Origin: Acidobacteriota bacterium
GTDB lineage: Bacteria; Acidobacteriota; Terriglobia; Bryobacterales; Bryobacteraceae
Assembly: GCA_018268875.1 (NCBI GenBank)
Contig: JAFDVT010000795.1
Location: 1 to 8,501 of the forward strand
DNA: 8,501 bases
Direction of reading: 5' to 3'
This document shows positions 7,521 through 8,501 of the stretch, in pieces. Position numbers and translations under genes: made by a program. Each line of letters opens with the position of its first letter. The first letter of the stretch is position 1. The notes beneath the pieces were generated by a model, which ran no database searches, had not been told where the DNA came from, and saw nothing but the letters and a program-made list of their open reading frames with translations.

Positions 7521-7538
7521 AGGGACGATCTAGTCCCT
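7521..7538 (+). promoter_or_regulatory. Short hairpin in leader of the secreted-protein gene
   Basis: AGGGAC (7521-7526) and GTCCCT (7533-7538) form a perfect 6-bp stem with loop GATCTA. The left arm includes most of the only Shine-Dalgarno-like sequence nearby (GGAGGG, 7519-7524). No T-run follows, so it does not look like an intrinsic terminator. It may modulate translation of the next gene or be chance. Confidence 0.4.
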
Positions 7539-7541
7539 ACC

Positions 7542-8315
7542 ATGGCGCATATGAAAAACAAACGAATGATCACCAACCGGCGGACGGCTTTGTCCCGTCT
7601 TGGAGGCCTTGCCGCCCTCGCGGGAGCAGGTTCGACGTACGCCCAAAGCTCCGGCATTACGGTGGCTTACGCGTTGCCGCAGATGGCGTACGGCGGCGGC
7701 TGGAATACGACGTTGTACTTTGCCAACACCAGCGCAAACGCCGCGACGGTGACTTTGAAATTCTTTGACCAGCAAGGTTCGCCGATGCAGGTGCCAATTG
7801 GTGGCGCGGCCGCGCGCGATACGCACACGCTGGACTTGAACCCGCGCGCCTCGGGCATTGCCGAGGTGCAGAACACCGGCGAACTCAAGCAGGGATGGGT
7901 GGAAGCAACGGTGCCCGAAGGCGTCACCGGCTATGGCGTGTTCCGGCAAACCGCCGAAGGACGGGCGGATCAGGAAGCGGTTGTACCGCTGGTGATCGAG
8001 ACCGCAACGGTGGCGCAGATGGTGTACGACGACGTGAACCTCGTCACCGGGCTTGCGATCGTCAACCCGGGCACGGCTCGCGCGTTGATCAACATCCTGG
8101 CGTACAACGCGTCGGGCGCGCAGACGGGCAATGCGGACATCGCGCTGGAACCTCGCGCGAGGACGGCGGTGACGCTGCGCGAACTGGCGGGCATGGGCGG
8201 CGTTGCGGGCAGCCGCGGTTGGCTGTCGATCACCACAACGTCGGGTACGGTGGCGGTGCTGGGACTGCGATTCGGCACCGCGGCATTCACGTCGATTCCG
8301 GCCGTTCACAAATAG
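7542..8315 (+). CDS. Secreted protein of unknown function, beta-rich (acidobacterial-type)
   Basis: The 257-residue product carries an export signal: basic MKNKR and a twin-arginine-like NRRTALSRLGG (12-22), a weak hydrophobic Ala/Gly/Leu stretch, and a likely cleavage after STYA at residue 34. Tat or Sec export are both possible. The mature part is about 220 residues, rich in Thr, Val, Ala and Gly with alternating patterns suggesting beta strands, and has no visible catalytic motif or membrane anchor. It opens with YALPQMAYGGGWNTTLYFANTS and ends with VAVLGLRFGTAAFTSIP. The two halves look loosely alike (each has an 'xxN' phrase such as LYFANTSA and LAIVNPGTA), hinting at two immunoglobulin-like or jelly-roll units. 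I recall this module as common in Solibacter-type secreted proteins, alone or appended to larger ones, without known function. Starts at 7542, 7551 and 7566 are all possible; none has an ideally spaced ribosome site. Confidence 0.82.
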   Translation: MAHMKNKRMITNRRTALSRLGGLAALAGAGSTYAQSSGITVAYALPQMAYGGGWNTTLYFANTSANAATVTLKFFDQQGSPMQVPIGGAAARDTHTLDLNPRASGIAEVQNTGELKQGWVEATVPEGVTGYGVFRQTAEGRADQEAVVPLVIETATVAQMVYDDVNLVTGLAIVNPGTARALINILAYNASGAQTGNADIALEPRARTAVTLRELAGMGGVAGSRGWLSITTTSGTVAVLGLRFGTAAFTSIPAVHK

Positions 8316-8400
8316 CACCGGCTTTTAACCAACACTTTTCATCTGTCGAGTAACTTGTGCCGGCGGCCCAGGTTTTATCTCGGCAGGCATGAATTTGCAC

Positions 8401-8426
8401 CAGGCTTTGCAGCGCTGAACAGCCTG
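8401..8426 (+). terminator. Stem-loop, possible weak terminator or operator
   Basis: CAGGCT (8401-8406) pairs perfectly with AGCCTG (8421-8426) across a 14-nt loop that itself contains the 8-bp palindrome CAGCGCTG (8410-8417). ATTTTAG follows, giving a short T-run. It lies 86 nt after the secreted-protein stop and just before a possible new start codon. It could be a weak intrinsic terminator on plus or a dyad bound by a regulator; neither is proven. Confidence 0.3.
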
Positions 8427-8444
8427 ATTTTAGACAAAACAAGA

Positions 8445-8501
8445 ATGAGCATGAAACAGAACAATCTCAACGTGAGTGATGAAATCGCCGCCACAACAGA
8501 A
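8445..8501 (+). CDS. Possible start of an unidentified gene (cut by right edge)
   Basis: ATG at 8445, or the in-frame ATG at 8451, opens 19 codons without a stop up to the window edge, beginning MSMKQNNLNVSDEIAATTE. The stretch is hydrophilic, with no signal peptide, and its codons are less GC-biased than those of neighbouring genes. Only a weak ribosome-like purine run (acaaga) precedes it. Too little is present to assign a family, and it may not be a gene. Confidence 0.3.
   Translation, partial: MSMKQNNLNVSDEIAATTE

Larger units (their letters stand above)
8316..8501. other. Less GC-rich right-edge region with few features
   Basis: The 186 bp after the secreted-protein stop are visibly poorer in GC than the genes. 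They contain the stem-loop and the partial ORF listed separately, plus a TTTGCA direct repeat (8394-8399 and 8406-8411) spaced 12 bp. No RNA gene or mobile-element end was recognised. Confidence 0.5.

Noticed and set aside
7530..8318. 262-residue open frame on minus, opposite the secreted protein
   Set aside because: It mirrors the plus gene almost exactly, is rich in Arg/His/Gln with no domain or signal, and is a typical shadow of a GC-rich gene.
8298..8328. Possible intrinsic terminator at the end of the secreted-protein gene (GGCCG...CGGCTTTT)
   Set aside because: Only a 4-5 bp stem with one wobble pair and a 14-nt loop overlapping the stop codon; too weak to call.
8316..8420. Possible riboswitch (c-di-GMP-type) in the right-edge region
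   Set aside because: I looked for the conserved core sequences and found none; only GC-rich fragments and isolated repeats are present.

Overview
The window is GC-rich, densely packed bacterial chromosome with seven confident genes and one possible partial gene. The best taxonomic guess is Acidobacteriota, near Bryobacter/Solibacter. The grounds are a Tat-exported sulfatase beside a Tat-exported phospholipase C, an Mla-type ATPase with an unusual signature motif, and a secreted protein ending in a 'VLGLRFG..AFTSIP' module that I recall mainly from that group. This is inference from memory, not a search.

Layout. Positions 1-1336 (minus) hold a sulfatase cut by the left edge. A 57-bp divergent gap separates it from a complete phosphocholine-type phospholipase C on plus (1394-3772). 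That gene runs tail-to-tail into an AMIN/Amidase_3 N-acetylmuramoyl-L-alanine amidase on minus (3769-5418); the two stop codons share one CTAG. Four bases upstream of the amidase, same strand, is a small lytic transglycosylase (5423-6157). Its start lies only 6 bp from the start of mobA on plus (6164-6754). mobA overlaps an MlaF-like ABC ATPase by 8 bp (6747-7502). A short leader with a hairpin precedes a secreted protein of unknown function (7542-8315). The last 186 bp are visibly less GC-rich and contain a stem-loop and the possible beginning of another ORF.

Functional picture. Three themes are visible: export of scavenging hydrolases for sulfate esters and phospholipids; a two-gene peptidoglycan-remodelling unit (transglycosylase cutting glycan strands, amidase cutting stem peptides); and a unit coupling molybdenum cofactor maturation to an envelope lipid-transport ATPase. 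The last two genes overlap but have no known biochemical link. Most of the window is envelope- or export-related.

I see no RNA gene, CRISPR array, insertion sequence, phage gene or defence system, and no clearly undescribed system. The points most worth a second look are the near-zero or overlapping divergent start of the transglycosylase and mobA, the altered ABC signature in an ATPase without adjacent permease or MCE genes, and the hairpin covering the Shine-Dalgarno-like sequence before the secreted protein.
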